The notes beneath the pieces were generated by a model. That model did not search any database. It was not told where the DNA came from and saw only the letters and a list, made by a program, of their open reading frames with translations. Of a DNA stretch of 41,411 bases, positions 31,210 to 39,290 are shown piece after piece. The DNA is from JAVZLQ01 sp049972525 (GTDB taxonomy: Archaea; Thermoproteota; Bathyarchaeia; Bathyarchaeales; Bathycorpusculaceae): contig JBMFKI010000015.1 of assembly GCA_049972525.1 (NCBI GenBank), positions 1-41,411 of the forward strand. The letters are read 5' to 3'. Every line of letters starts with the position of its first letter. The stretch's first letter is position 1. A program made the translations under genes and the position numbers.

Positions 31210-32211
31210 ATGGAGGCGAAGATGGAAATGTTTACAGAATGGAAGTTCACCGCAAAAGACATCGCTGAAAAACCGGACCTGTTCATGTCTGGGCATAGGG
31301 CGTGTGCTGGATGTGGACCAGCAACAGTTTTAAGGCTCATTATGAAGGCTGTTAGAGGACCAACGATAGTGACGAACGCTACTGGATGTATGGAAGTTGT
31401 CTCAACAATATACCCGTACACTTCATGGGCTATACCATGGCTCCACACAGCATTTGAAAACGCCGCTGCAAACGCCTCTGGAATTGAAGCTGCAATAAAA
31501 ATTCTCAAAAAGAAGGGACGCATAAAATACGACCACGTGGACGTGATTGCGCTTGCTGGAGATGGTGGAACATACGATATTGGCATACAAGCACTTTCTG
31601 GAGCTGTTGAGAGGGGACACGACTTCTTGTTTGTACTCTATGACAATGAAGCGTACATGAACACGGGCATTCAAAGAAGCGGAGGAACACCACTAGGCGC
31701 ATCAACAACAACATCACCAGCTGGCACAGTGTTACCGGGAAAACTTGAACGTAAAAAACCCATAGCTGACATCATGGTTGCTCATGAAATGCCATACGTG
31801 GCAACAGCATCGCCATATTATTGGCGTGACCTAATAACAAAAGCGAGGAGAGGCCTAGAGGTCGACGGACCAGCATTCTTGCATGTTTTTGCGCCATGCC
31901 CAAGAGGGTGGCGAAGCGACCAAGCCAAATCAATAGAGCTTTCGCGTTTAGCTGTTGAAACATGCGTTTTCCCACTGTGGGAGGCAGTGGACGGCGAGTA
32001 TCAGCTTTCAACACCGAGTAGGGTGTTAGCCCTCAGCCCTGAAAAGAAGAAACCCGTTAAGGAATATTTGCAAATGCAGGGACGCTTTAGGCATCTTTTC
32101 ACGCCGAAATATGAGAAAATGCTTGAAGAGATACAGCGGATAACAGATGAGAGATGGCAAAAACTGCTTAAAAAATGCGGAATAACGCAGCCAGCAGCCA
32201 AGGCGACGTAA
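31210..32211 (+). CDS. porB: Pyruvate:ferredoxin oxidoreductase, beta subunit (thiamine pyrophosphate binding)
   Basis: A 333-residue subunit that carries thiamine diphosphate and the proximal 4Fe-4S cluster. Visible features: SGHRACAGCGPATVLRL (first Cys pair), TNATGCMEVVSTIYPYTSW, the TPP-binding GDGGTYDIG with YDNEAYMNTGIQRSGGTP downstream, and APCPRGWR with the further cysteine. Ends with a helical TDERWQKLLKKC tail. It is the last gene of the operon and begins one base after porA ends. Intact and of normal length. Confidence 0.96.
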   Translation: MEAKMEMFTEWKFTAKDIAEKPDLFMSGHRACAGCGPATVLRLIMKAVRGPTIVTNATGCMEVVSTIYPYTSWAIPWLHTAFENAAANASGIEAAIKILKKKGRIKYDHVDVIALAGDGGTYDIGIQALSGAVERGHDFLFVLYDNEAYMNTGIQRSGGTPLGASTTTSPAGTVLPGKLERKKPIADIMVAHEMPYVATASPYYWRDLITKARRGLEVDGPAFLHVFAPCPRGWRSDQAKSIELSRLAVETCVFPLWEAVDGEYQLSTPSRVLALSPEKKKPVKEYLQMQGRFRHLFTPKYEKMLEEIQRITDERWQKLLKKCGITQPAAKAT

Positions 32212-32268
32212 ACACTTAAAACCCCTACTTATTTTTTAAACATTTGCCATCTGCTTGGAGATTACACC

Positions 32269-32628
32269 ATGAAAATTGTTTCCATAACTGGCAACTATGA
32301 AAAGCTATTCTGGAATCATGTTAACCGCGACCCGATAGATTACTACTTCTTCATACTTGATTGGACCCAACGCAAGAAGCAGACAAAGATATTCTTGGCA
32401 GTTGAAGGGAACAGAGTTCTAGGCTCTCTTCTAGCTTATACTGATTACATAGTCCAGTTTAGAGGCAGCCGAAAAGCCGTTCAAAAGCTACTTGGATATG
32501 TTAACCTTGAGAAGGTTGAGATGCAAGCACCGCTAATTCACGTTATAGCAGATAACACTCCAGCAGTACGCGCATACTCAAAAGTGGGACTCAAACCCTA
32601 CAAGACATATCTGTCAATAAGGACGTGA
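32269..32628 (+). CDS. GNAT-family acetyltransferase, apparently with an internal deletion
   Basis: A 119-residue frame whose two ends fit a longer GNAT protein. The N-terminal half, FFILDWTQRKKQTKIFLAVE and GNRVLGSLLAYTDYIVQFRG, resembles the first part of archaeal two-part GNAT proteins of around 250 residues. The end, HVIADNTPAVRAYSKVGLKP, is the acetyl-CoA motif (N-x2-A-x3-Y-x-K-x-GF type) at the C-terminus of the catalytic domain. Between them, at about residue 86, the usual catalytic core with the Q/RxxGxG/A loop is missing. The frame is kept across the join. It may be a recent deletion, so activity is doubtful. The upstream gene is porB, 57 bases away. Confidence 0.6.
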   Translation: MKIVSITGNYEKLFWNHVNRDPIDYYFFILDWTQRKKQTKIFLAVEGNRVLGSLLAYTDYIVQFRGSRKAVQKLLGYVNLEKVEMQAPLIHVIADNTPAVRAYSKVGLKPYKTYLSIRT

Positions 32629-32637
32629 AATGTACAT

Positions 32638-34512
32638 TCAAGCATTCGTCATAAGGAACTTTTCTACCTCATTTTCTGCGTTGTCTGCCTTTATGAATAT
32701 CGGCACATTCTCAATACCAGTAGCTATGTAACTTGAGAGAAGCCACTCGCCAGGCGCAAACTCCAAAGTTTTCTCCAAAATGCTTTTGTCTATCATAAAG
32801 GTGTCGCTTACAAGGCTTCTATCGTATGGTCTTGGCAACGTGCCAACGAAATATGTGTGCAGCTGCTGAAGGGCATTAGTATTTAGGTAAGCTATACGCT
32901 GCGTTGCTATACACACGCCTATACCGTATTTTCGTCCCTGCCTAAGCAGCGTCTCCACATGAACCGAACATTTAGCATCCATCCCAGCGCCGCCGCTTGG
33001 AATAAACTCCTGCGCCTCATCGAAGACTAGCAGTATGTAGGGTTTAACCTGAAATCTGCGTTTTCTCCTTACAAGTAAGTCTTGCGTTAGGGTTAGAACC
33101 AAATCCTTTATCGTTAAAGGATCTGCTATTGAGATGCAGACAAGCCTCGTCGCCTTATCTTCTAGCAATTCCCTAATCTTTTCAGCCGTTAACCCGCTTG
33201 AATCAGTTTCCTTCTCTCTTCTCCTCTTCATCCTATCTAGAAGCATGTCCCTTGTAGTTGCCCATGCGTAAAGCCCACTTTTTTCGTGAACTTTGAACTC
33301 CTCAACTTTTGCTTTTGCTATTCCATCAATGTGCCTTATGAAATCCTCGTTTACTTCCTGGTTCTCAAGTATCCCATTTTTCTCCATGTAATCCAAAATT
33401 GCATCATGAATCTCCTCAATCGCATTTAAGTAGTTTGGCTTTTCAGTTGCGCCCTTTCTCTGGTCCATTAACTCTTCGATGAACTGGCTGTATGTTGGAA
33501 TCTTTTGTCTCGGTCTCTTGTAGTAGGCAAGTTTTTCCTGTTCCATTATGCACTTCAATCCAGCCTTTATCCTTTCGTCTGTTTCATACTCTCTTGGCTT
33601 TACAACAGAGTTGAAAAACTGCTCTAGAGAGTCTATTCTGTTTTCCATTATTACCTTCGCCTGGAAACTCGGATCGGCAAGTAAGTCAAGTAGTAGGAAA
33701 ACGTATTCGCAGCTTATGTCAAAAATTAGAACTTTTGTGTTTTCCGTGTGCAGCAGGATGCGCCTTAAGATGTTTGACATGAGATTACTTTTTCCGCCGC
33801 CAGTGAATGCGAAAACACCGAAATGATAGCGTATGAGCTTTTCAAAGTCCACGTATATCGGGATGGCTGTTTTGCTTGCCTGAAACATTTTAATAAGTCC
33901 AAGTCTCGGATCTGCCCTTGCATCTTCAACCGTTTTTGAGGTGTCAATGCCGAAGCCTTTAGCTATTTTTTGGTTGTACATCCGATTTATCATGTCACCA
34001 TTTAAAATGTAAACCGGGCTGCCAACAACGGGGTAGGAGAAGCCCTTAACAAACTCAAATTCACATTCGCTGTTTACAATCAAGTCGTAATTTATCGGGA
34101 TGGCGTCTATCTGAATCATCATAGTAGACTTATCGTCAGTCTGCCAATCCTCCTCAGACTGCTCAATAATCTCAAACTGCATGGGGTAGTAGCCATGATC
34201 AGACAGGCCACGCAAACCGAAATGTTCAGGCCAAACTCGGCTAATTTCCATAAGCGTAAATCTCTCGCTTCCCTGCCCTGTCTGTTTAAAGTTTTTAACT
34301 GCTAGTAACATGCCCTCTTCCAGGAGTCCCATCAAATCCTTTTGATATTCAACCTTTACGCGACACTGGTAACGCGCGCTTGTACCTGAAAGTTTTGTTT
34401 CTTCCGCTCCGCTGAAGTATCTTGGTATGACGGCTGCCAGTCTCGCGTGGAACCTTCCGTCAAAGTCCGTGAAGCAGAAGCCGTTAAACTTGTTCTCTTC
34501 TTGCCGCTTCAA
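32638..34512 (-). CDS. herA: HerA-like DNA-translocating ATPase
   Basis: A 624-residue hexameric-type ATPase. The N-terminal 130 residues resemble a HAS-barrel (GFCFTDFDGRFHARLAAVIP, then the ARYQCRVKVEYQ strand). Walker A is VFAFTGGGKSNLM (Lys241), Walker B is LLVFDEAQEFIP (Asp498-Glu499), and the C-terminal motifs CIATQRIAYLNTNALQQLHT and YDRSLVSDTF match the HerA sensor/arginine region. A helical insertion of about 150 residues (300-450) lies between the Walker motifs. HerA loads and drives the NurA nuclease in DNA end resection. Its TTG start at 34512 overlaps the end of the NurA-like gene by 29 bases, so the two are coupled. The pair could equally act in repair or in defence against foreign DNA. 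Confidence 0.88.
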   Translation of the reverse strand: MKRQEENKFNGFCFTDFDGRFHARLAAVIPRYFSGAEETKLSGTSARYQCRVKVEYQKDLMGLLEEGMLLAVKNFKQTGQGSERFTLMEISRVWPEHFGLRGLSDHGYYPMQFEIIEQSEEDWQTDDKSTMMIQIDAIPINYDLIVNSECEFEFVKGFSYPVVGSPVYILNGDMINRMYNQKIAKGFGIDTSKTVEDARADPRLGLIKMFQASKTAIPIYVDFEKLIRYHFGVFAFTGGGKSNLMSNILRRILLHTENTKVLIFDISCEYVFLLLDLLADPSFQAKVIMENRIDSLEQFFNSVVKPREYETDERIKAGLKCIMEQEKLAYYKRPRQKIPTYSQFIEELMDQRKGATEKPNYLNAIEEIHDAILDYMEKNGILENQEVNEDFIRHIDGIAKAKVEEFKVHEKSGLYAWATTRDMLLDRMKRRREKETDSSGLTAEKIRELLEDKATRLVCISIADPLTIKDLVLTLTQDLLVRRKRRFQVKPYILLVFDEAQEFIPSGGAGMDAKCSVHVETLLRQGRKYGIGVCIATQRIAYLNTNALQQLHTYFVGTLPRPYDRSLVSDTFMIDKSILEKTLEFAPGEWLLSSYIATGIENVPIFIKADNAENEVEKFLMTNA

Positions 34513-36388
34513 TTGTGGCTCTCCTCTCCCTAAATGTGCTCATGTAGAATATGAATTTTCTCAATTTATGGTTATTGAGTATCCAGCTGGCTGTTGTGTC
34601 AACGATGCATTTGAATTGGCTGTAGTTCCACTTTGCAACCTTATCAGCGATGAATAGCGGCTTATTGTGTCCAAAGGCTTCTGGTATGCTTGACGGCGTC
34701 ATAGATACAAGCACGGTCATTAACAGGTTTTGCAGAGGATTGGGGACATCCTTATCCACGAAGAGGATGACTTCAAGAGGCTCTTTTGTTCCATCGCTTA
34801 ACTCGTTCCAGAACTCCACAACGTTTTCTGGCTTGTAATCGTATTCTGGATAAACCAGACGGTCAACAAGCAGCACATTGCTACGTAGCAGCTTATCCGT
34901 TTTCGCTTGGCTTAGCTGCACATAAGTTTTCAGAAATGTCTTTTCCAAACCTATCTTGTTTTCGATGGCGCCAGAAACATGTCCCCTTCGGTTTTTCTTG
35001 TCTGGAACAAGCGTCCTAAAGGCTGAGTCATACTCAATTAGGCTCCACGGCGGCTTAATTTCATCCGCGTTGAATATGCTTACTGACTGGAGTATCATGC
35101 GGTCTGTGTTTGGCAGTTTTTCAAACTCCTCTTGTGGAATTGTCTTCTTTAATAAGCCTTCATTGTGCATTATTGGTATTAGCTGCCTCTTGAAGTCTCT
35201 TGCGGCAGTATCCTTAGTTATGCCTACAAGCAAAATTTTCTTTTTCCAGCATTCATCCATAAGCATGTGTAAGGTGAAAAGCGTTAAGAAGGCAATGTCA
35301 AGCGTTGTGAGCCAATGCTCTTTTCCATCCTTCACAATCTTCATTAGATTTGCAGTTTCAGATTTCTCCGTGAAAAAGAAGCGGTCGCCCAAACTTGTAA
35401 CAAGCTTCCTCACGCGCTCCCAAGTTGTCACATACTTCGAGTTTAAGCTGTAAATGGCGTTCTTCTCGCTTAAAATGTCGTATTTAACCAAATTTTTCAG
35501 TGAAAGCTCAACCCTCCTAATGCGCTTCTCATCCTTTACGCCGAGCTCCGCCATTATCTGCTTCGCTGTTAAGGCGCCTTTCCTCTTAAGCAGCTCAATA
35601 ATCGCATGACGCAGATAATCTGCTCTTGGTGGGGGAAGCCCCAAGGTATCGTTGTAAACATGATGCCTCGCAACTGCCAAATCGTTAATGTCGATGGTTT
35701 CACCGTCAATTCTGTAGCCGATTATGCTGCTTTTGGCTTTCCAAAGTTCACGCTTCGAAGTGTCATAGAGTAAACTCGCCCTCTCGATTGATAGGCTTCT
35801 ATCCAAAAAGATTATGCGAACATTCCTTTCAGGGTCTGCGGCGAACTTGTAGGCAAGATAATACTCAGCAAAGGTCATTATCCAATTTGCAATTGTGGCA
35901 TTACTTATTATCGCCTCATCCATAAGCGGCTTACCTAAACTAATCTCTTCAGGCTGGCGGGAATCAAAAAAAGTCTGGTCAATTTCCGGAACCTCGTTAA
36001 CATAAACTGGAACAACACTTGAAATGCCAGCCCCCTCCTTAATTGTTTTCTCGTTAAACCTAACCTCGGGCTTGCCCCCCTCAAAGAAGGTTATGGAACC
36101 AGTCGAAGCATAAGCGCCTCCAAAGAAAATCACAAGATCAAATAGCGGCTTAGAATACATTGTGCCATCTATACCAGCAAACTGAACGGTTGAAGCTCCA
36201 AAGAAATCCTTCGCGGTTTTATAGGCTTCTCCGAAGTCAAAATCCATTTTAACAAGATTAAGAAGCAGTTCACCGTAAAGATTCTTCAAGTAGGAGAAAC
36301 GTTGCTCGTAATCCAAAACCTGCCTCTCAGCGCCATTCCTAAGCACGCTGCAAGTCCGTTTTATCGAATCACTCAACGATGAACTCAT
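34484..36388 (-). CDS. Large NurA-like nuclease with an inserted winged-helix domain
   Basis: A 634-residue protein when started at the ATG at 36388, about double the usual NurA length. The NurA catalytic residues appear to be Asp74 in FAGIDGTMYSKP and Asp196 in IIFLDRSLSIE, both preceded by strands as in the RNase H-like NurA fold. A winged helix follows at about 260-320 (LRHAIIELLKRKGALTAKQI, RVELSLKNLVKYDILSE). A long middle part (330-520) of unknown fold comes next, then a NurA-like end (SSIPEAFGHNKPLFIADKVA). A 5'-3' nuclease working with HerA is the natural reading. The HTH and extra part are unusual. Overlap with herA by 29 bases. A longer start at 36433 is possible. Confidence 0.75.
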   Translation of the reverse strand: MSSSLSDSIKRTCSVLRNGAERQVLDYEQRFSYLKNLYGELLLNLVKMDFDFGEAYKTAKDFFGASTVQFAGIDGTMYSKPLFDLVIFFGGAYASTGSITFFEGGKPEVRFNEKTIKEGAGISSVVPVYVNEVPEIDQTFFDSRQPEEISLGKPLMDEAIISNATIANWIMTFAEYYLAYKFAADPERNVRIIFLDRSLSIERASLLYDTSKRELWKAKSSIIGYRIDGETIDINDLAVARHHVYNDTLGLPPPRADYLRHAIIELLKRKGALTAKQIMAELGVKDEKRIRRVELSLKNLVKYDILSEKNAIYSLNSKYVTTWERVRKLVTSLGDRFFFTEKSETANLMKIVKDGKEHWLTTLDIAFLTLFTLHMLMDECWKKKILLVGITKDTAARDFKRQLIPIMHNEGLLKKTIPQEEFEKLPNTDRMILQSVSIFNADEIKPPWSLIEYDSAFRTLVPDKKNRRGHVSGAIENKIGLEKTFLKTYVQLSQAKTDKLLRSNVLLVDRLVYPEYDYKPENVVEFWNELSDGTKEPLEVILFVDKDVPNPLQNLLMTVLVSMTPSSIPEAFGHNKPLFIADKVAKWNYSQFKCIVDTTASWILNNHKLRKFIFYMSTFRERRATIEAARREQV

Positions 36389-36558
36389 AAACTTACACCA
36401 ATCCATACAACACGCAGATTGGGAATTAAACATTTACTAAATGTCAACATTAAAATTGGAACTCTACATGGATGCGAAGCGGATCCTTTTTGCGTCTCAA
36501 TACAACTGACTTTTTGTCCACAAATTACTTCAATTTTTCTGAACAGCAACGAGAAAAA

Positions 36559-36567
36559 CTTTATATC
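36559..36567 (+). promoter_or_regulatory. TATA box before the Lys/Glu micro-ORF and hairpin
   Basis: CTTTATATC is about 35 bases before the ATG at 36602. It points to transcription toward the purine/pyrimidine-rich locus. Confidence 0.4.
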
Positions 36568-36601
36568 GCCGCTTTTTCCGAACAACTTTTGGTGAATAAT
36601 C

Positions 36602-36661
36602 ATGCCCAAGAAGAAGAAAGAGGAGAAAAAGGAAGAAAAGAAAGAAGAGAAGCAAAGTTAG
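36602..36661 (+). CDS. Lys/Glu-only micro-ORF of 19 residues, possibly a small RNA
   Basis: MPKKKKEEKKEEKKEEKQS followed by a TAG, just downstream of a TATA box. Such an N-terminus is known from basic leader regions of some archaeal proteins, but here nothing follows. Alternatively the transcript is non-coding: GAGAAAAAG at 36623-36631 is complementary to CTTTTTCTC at 36677-36685, and the purine-rich and pyrimidine-rich runs on either side allow a long imperfect hairpin. Either reading is tentative. Confidence 0.3.
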   Translation: MPKKKKEEKKEEKKEEKQS

Positions 36662-36685
36662 ACAAACTCCCTCTTTCTTTTTCTC
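36623..36685 (+). repeat. Purine-rich / pyrimidine-rich inverted repeat
   Basis: A nine-base perfect match GAGAAAAAG (36623-36631) and CTTTTTCTC (36677-36685), inside longer A/G-only and C/T-only runs. Could form a stem-loop RNA, or a transcription-end signal, as the T-rich arm is downstream. Confidence 0.45.
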
Positions 36686-36731
36686 TTCTCCCTTCAACTT
36701 TTTCTACGCGTATGCGCTTTCTGACTGCACT

Positions 36732-37703
36732 TTAAAGTGTGTAGAGGTTTCCGACGCTGTTCCAGACAAAGGCTTTTGGCATCACTTTGGCTATTTTGCA
36801 TTTTGCCCGCCATCCTGTGCAATGTGAAGGCACTACTAGTTTAGGGTTTATTCTTTCTAGCGCTTTTACCGTTTGGTTTATACGCTGCTCGTTTTCTTTT
36901 CCTGCTAGGTGAAATCCGCCTAATATGGCGTAAATGTTTTTTACTTTTGTTAGCTGCTGCGTGTAAAGTATCGTGTTTATTATGCCGGCGTGGGCACACC
37001 CAGAAATAACAATCAAGCCTTTATTTTTGACATTGATTATGAGTGCACGGTCGTCTAATATCCAAGGGTCAGGCTGCCACTTGCCATCTATGAAGGCTCT
37101 ATGTTGAGAGTATCCTTTTTCGAAACTCGTTATCCTCTGAATTTCACCTGTGACAAGTATGAGGTTATCCGCTATTAGGTGTGGTTGCTTGGTTCTGACG
37201 TATCTGGCCGGCTTAACCCTTTCTTCCGCTGGAAACGCGGGGTATTTTCTTATGGTTCCATCAGTGTTGGCTACACCTCTAGTTTTAAACATGTCTTCAT
37301 GCACAATGACGGGCAATTTATCCTTATTTATGGCTTTAACTATAGCTGGTAGTCCGCCAAAATGGTCATAATGCCCGTGAGAAAGAACTATGCATTCGAT
37401 TTCCGCTAGGTTTAATCTCATCCTCTTTGTATTTATTAATACACCGTTGGGGCTACTTCCCGTATCGAATAATATGCTATGCGATTTACCGCCGCCGAAA
37501 ACGCGGATAAGCATTGAAAATCCATGTTCAGCCACTGGCATAACTGAATGTTTCCCTGTCCATTCCCTAACGTTCTTGACTTCATCTTTTTGAATTGTTG
37601 AGAGGTAATCAACCGAGTTGTCCATTAAGCTTATTATTTCTGCACTTTCAGCTTCTTGAAAGTCAAGGCTTTGATTATGAATACTTTCTATTTTTCCAGT
37701 CAT
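36732..37703 (-). CDS. MBL-fold metallo-hydrolase related to the RFAP-synthase-like COG1237 group
   Basis: A 323-residue metallo-beta-lactamase-fold protein when started at the ATG at 37703 (the frame is open further up but would overlap the regulator gene). Metal site: VLSHGHYDHFGGLPA (HxHxDH), then GCAHAGIINTILYT with the later His, GGFHLAGKE and VVPSHCTGW. The GCAHAGIINT motif is typical of COG1237, annotated in some archaea as 7,8-dihydropterin-6-methyl-4-(beta-D-ribofuranosyl)-aminobenzene phosphate synthase, though many members have other roles. It follows the Lrp-type gene by 13 bases on the same strand, so the two are likely co-transcribed. Confidence 0.85.
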   Translation of the reverse strand: MTGKIESIHNQSLDFQEAESAEIISLMDNSVDYLSTIQKDEVKNVREWTGKHSVMPVAEHGFSMLIRVFGGGKSHSILFDTGSSPNGVLINTKRMRLNLAEIECIVLSHGHYDHFGGLPAIVKAINKDKLPVIVHEDMFKTRGVANTDGTIRKYPAFPAEERVKPARYVRTKQPHLIADNLILVTGEIQRITSFEKGYSQHRAFIDGKWQPDPWILDDRALIINVKNKGLIVISGCAHAGIINTILYTQQLTKVKNIYAILGGFHLAGKENEQRINQTVKALERINPKLVVPSHCTGWRAKCKIAKVMPKAFVWNSVGNLYTL

Positions 37704-37716
37704 TTTGATTCTCCTA

Positions 37717-38286
37717 TTAAAGAGTTCCCCTATAATGGTTTGTTGTGGGGCATCCAACACACTTTCCGTTGACGTATCGTGTGCACGGTCTGCAGTCAAC
37801 ATTACATGGTGCAGTATCCCTATCCTTATGCGTGAGATACTCCCTCACTGGGAGGAAAGGCGAAAAGTGTATTTCGCCTATCGTGTAGAATTCTGATCTG
37901 CGTATACCCGCGCTACTTCTTAGTGAGCACTTTTCAAATGATATGCTTTCAAGGGTATCTTGGTCTTCTGCGATGACGAGGGCTATAAGATTGTACCCTC
38001 CGATGGTTTTGAAGATGTGCACCACTCTTGGGCAATCTTTGAATCGTTCCAGTAGATTTTGCATAGCTTCTGCGCTTTCCATTTCCATTAGAACTATAGC
38101 GGGAAAAAGTTTAAAGGAAAAGGGGTTTATTGAAGCTGAAACTTGGATTGCGCCTCGGCTTATAAGTTTCTGTAGCCTTTTCTTAACTCCCATTCCCGTA
38201 AATCCAACTTGTTGCGCTATTTCTTTTAGAGTTGCTCTACCATCCAGTTGCAGCTTTGATATTATTTTTCTGTCAGCATCATCCAT
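37717..38286 (-). CDS. Lrp/AsnC-type regulator with a C-terminal Cys cluster
   Basis: A 189-residue protein. The N-terminal HTH is MDDADRKIISKLQLDGRATL and EIAQQVGFTGMGVKKRLQKL, typical of Lrp/AsnC regulators. The middle (60-140) has the ligand-sensing ferredoxin-like fold (PAIVLMEMES, VHIFKTIGGYNLIALVIAED). The last 35 residues hold CNVDCRPCTRYVNGKCVGCP, five cysteines that could bind a metal or an Fe-S cluster and so act as redox or metal sensor. Such tails are not part of ordinary Lrp. It is divergent from the Mrp ATPase gene, with TATA-like CTATTTAATAG between, and is followed by the MBL hydrolase. Confidence 0.85.
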   Translation of the reverse strand: MDDADRKIISKLQLDGRATLKEIAQQVGFTGMGVKKRLQKLISRGAIQVSASINPFSFKLFPAIVLMEMESAEAMQNLLERFKDCPRVVHIFKTIGGYNLIALVIAEDQDTLESISFEKCSLRSSAGIRRSEFYTIGEIHFSPFLPVREYLTHKDRDTAPCNVDCRPCTRYVNGKCVGCPTTNHYRGTL

Positions 38287-38362
38287 TGATTCTCACTTCG
38301 TTTATTTTCTAAACATAAACTATTTAATAGAGTTTATCTAACAAACTATCTCTAAATCAGCA

Positions 38363-39244
38363 GTGAGTCATATGAGTGAAAGGACCGAGGAGATCGATGA
38401 ACGGAGAAGGCAAATTCAAGAGCAAGAGCAAAAGGTTAGGGCTAGGATGGAAAAGGTAAAGCATAAAGTTGCCGTTATAAGCGGTAAAGGCGGAGTAGGC
38501 AAAAGCACAGTCACGGTAAACCTCGCCATAGCTCTTGCGATGCATGGACATGCCAATAAAGTTGGTGTTTTAGACGCGGACATTCATGGTCCAAGCGTGC
38601 CAAAAATGTTGGGACTAACTGGCCAAAGGCTTCAAGCTGGTCCTCCAGGAATTTTTCCAGCCTTTGGTCCCTTAGGAATCAAGGTTATCTCTATGGATTT
38701 TCTTTTGCCAGATGAGAATTCACCTGTTATTTGGCGTGGACCATTGAAGATGACGGCGATACGCCAGTTCCTATCAGACATTGTTTGGGGAGAACTTGAC
38801 TTTTTGCTTATCGATTTACCTCCTGGGACCGGTGATGAACCCTTAAGTGTCGCGCAGCTCTTGCCGGAAATGGATGGTGTTGTTATCGTAACTATTCCGT
38901 CGGAGGTTTCACAGATAGTCGTTAAGAAGGCAGTTACATTTGCTAGGAGGCTTGGGATGCCAATTGTAGGCGTCATAGAAAACATGAGCGGGTTTGTTTG
39001 TCCAAACTGCGGGGCAAAGGTTGACATATTTCAGTCCGGCGGCGGAAAGAAAATAGCAGAGGAGCTGTCAATACCCTTTCTTGGAAGCATACCAATAGAC
39101 CAGAAAATTTGTGAAGATGCCGATAAGGGTAAACCCTTTATTGTTGAGCACGCAGATTCGCCAGCGTCTAAAGCCTTTATGGAGGTCGTCCAAAAGATTG
39201 AACAGTTTTTAGAGCGCAAAAAGCAATCTGAAGGTAGAAATTAA
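38363..39244 (+). CDS. Mrp/NBP35-type iron-sulfur cluster carrier ATPase
   Basis: A 293-residue deviant Walker ATPase (ParA/MinD superfamily) that delivers Fe-S clusters to apoproteins. It has a charged N-terminal helix (EERRRQIQEQEQ-like, about 6-30), Walker A AVISGKGGVGKSTVTVNLA, LDADIHGPSVPKMLG, FLLIDLPPGTGDEPLSVAQL, and FVCPNCGAKVDIFQSGGGKK where the CxxC pair binds the shared cluster. Start is GTG 38363 or ATG 38372 (MSERTEEIDE). It is 46 bases upstream of cdhA on the same strand, and CdhA needs several Fe-S clusters, so a direct supply role is plausible. Confidence 0.93.
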   Translation: MSHMSERTEEIDERRRQIQEQEQKVRARMEKVKHKVAVISGKGGVGKSTVTVNLAIALAMHGHANKVGVLDADIHGPSVPKMLGLTGQRLQAGPPGIFPAFGPLGIKVISMDFLLPDENSPVIWRGPLKMTAIRQFLSDIVWGELDFLLIDLPPGTGDEPLSVAQLLPEMDGVVIVTIPSEVSQIVVKKAVTFARRLGMPIVGVIENMSGFVCPNCGAKVDIFQSGGGKKIAEELSIPFLGSIPIDQKICEDADKGKPFIVEHADSPASKAFMEVVQKIEQFLERKKQSEGRN

Positions 39245-39290
39245 TATGCGACTTGCGCTAAATGTTTAAAAGTTGTTAAGAGGTGTGTTA

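Noticed and set aside
34956..35453. Plus-strand frame of 165 residues opposite the NurA-like gene
   Set aside because: It is antisense to a well-supported coding frame and has shadow-like composition; the same holds for the other long antisense frames.
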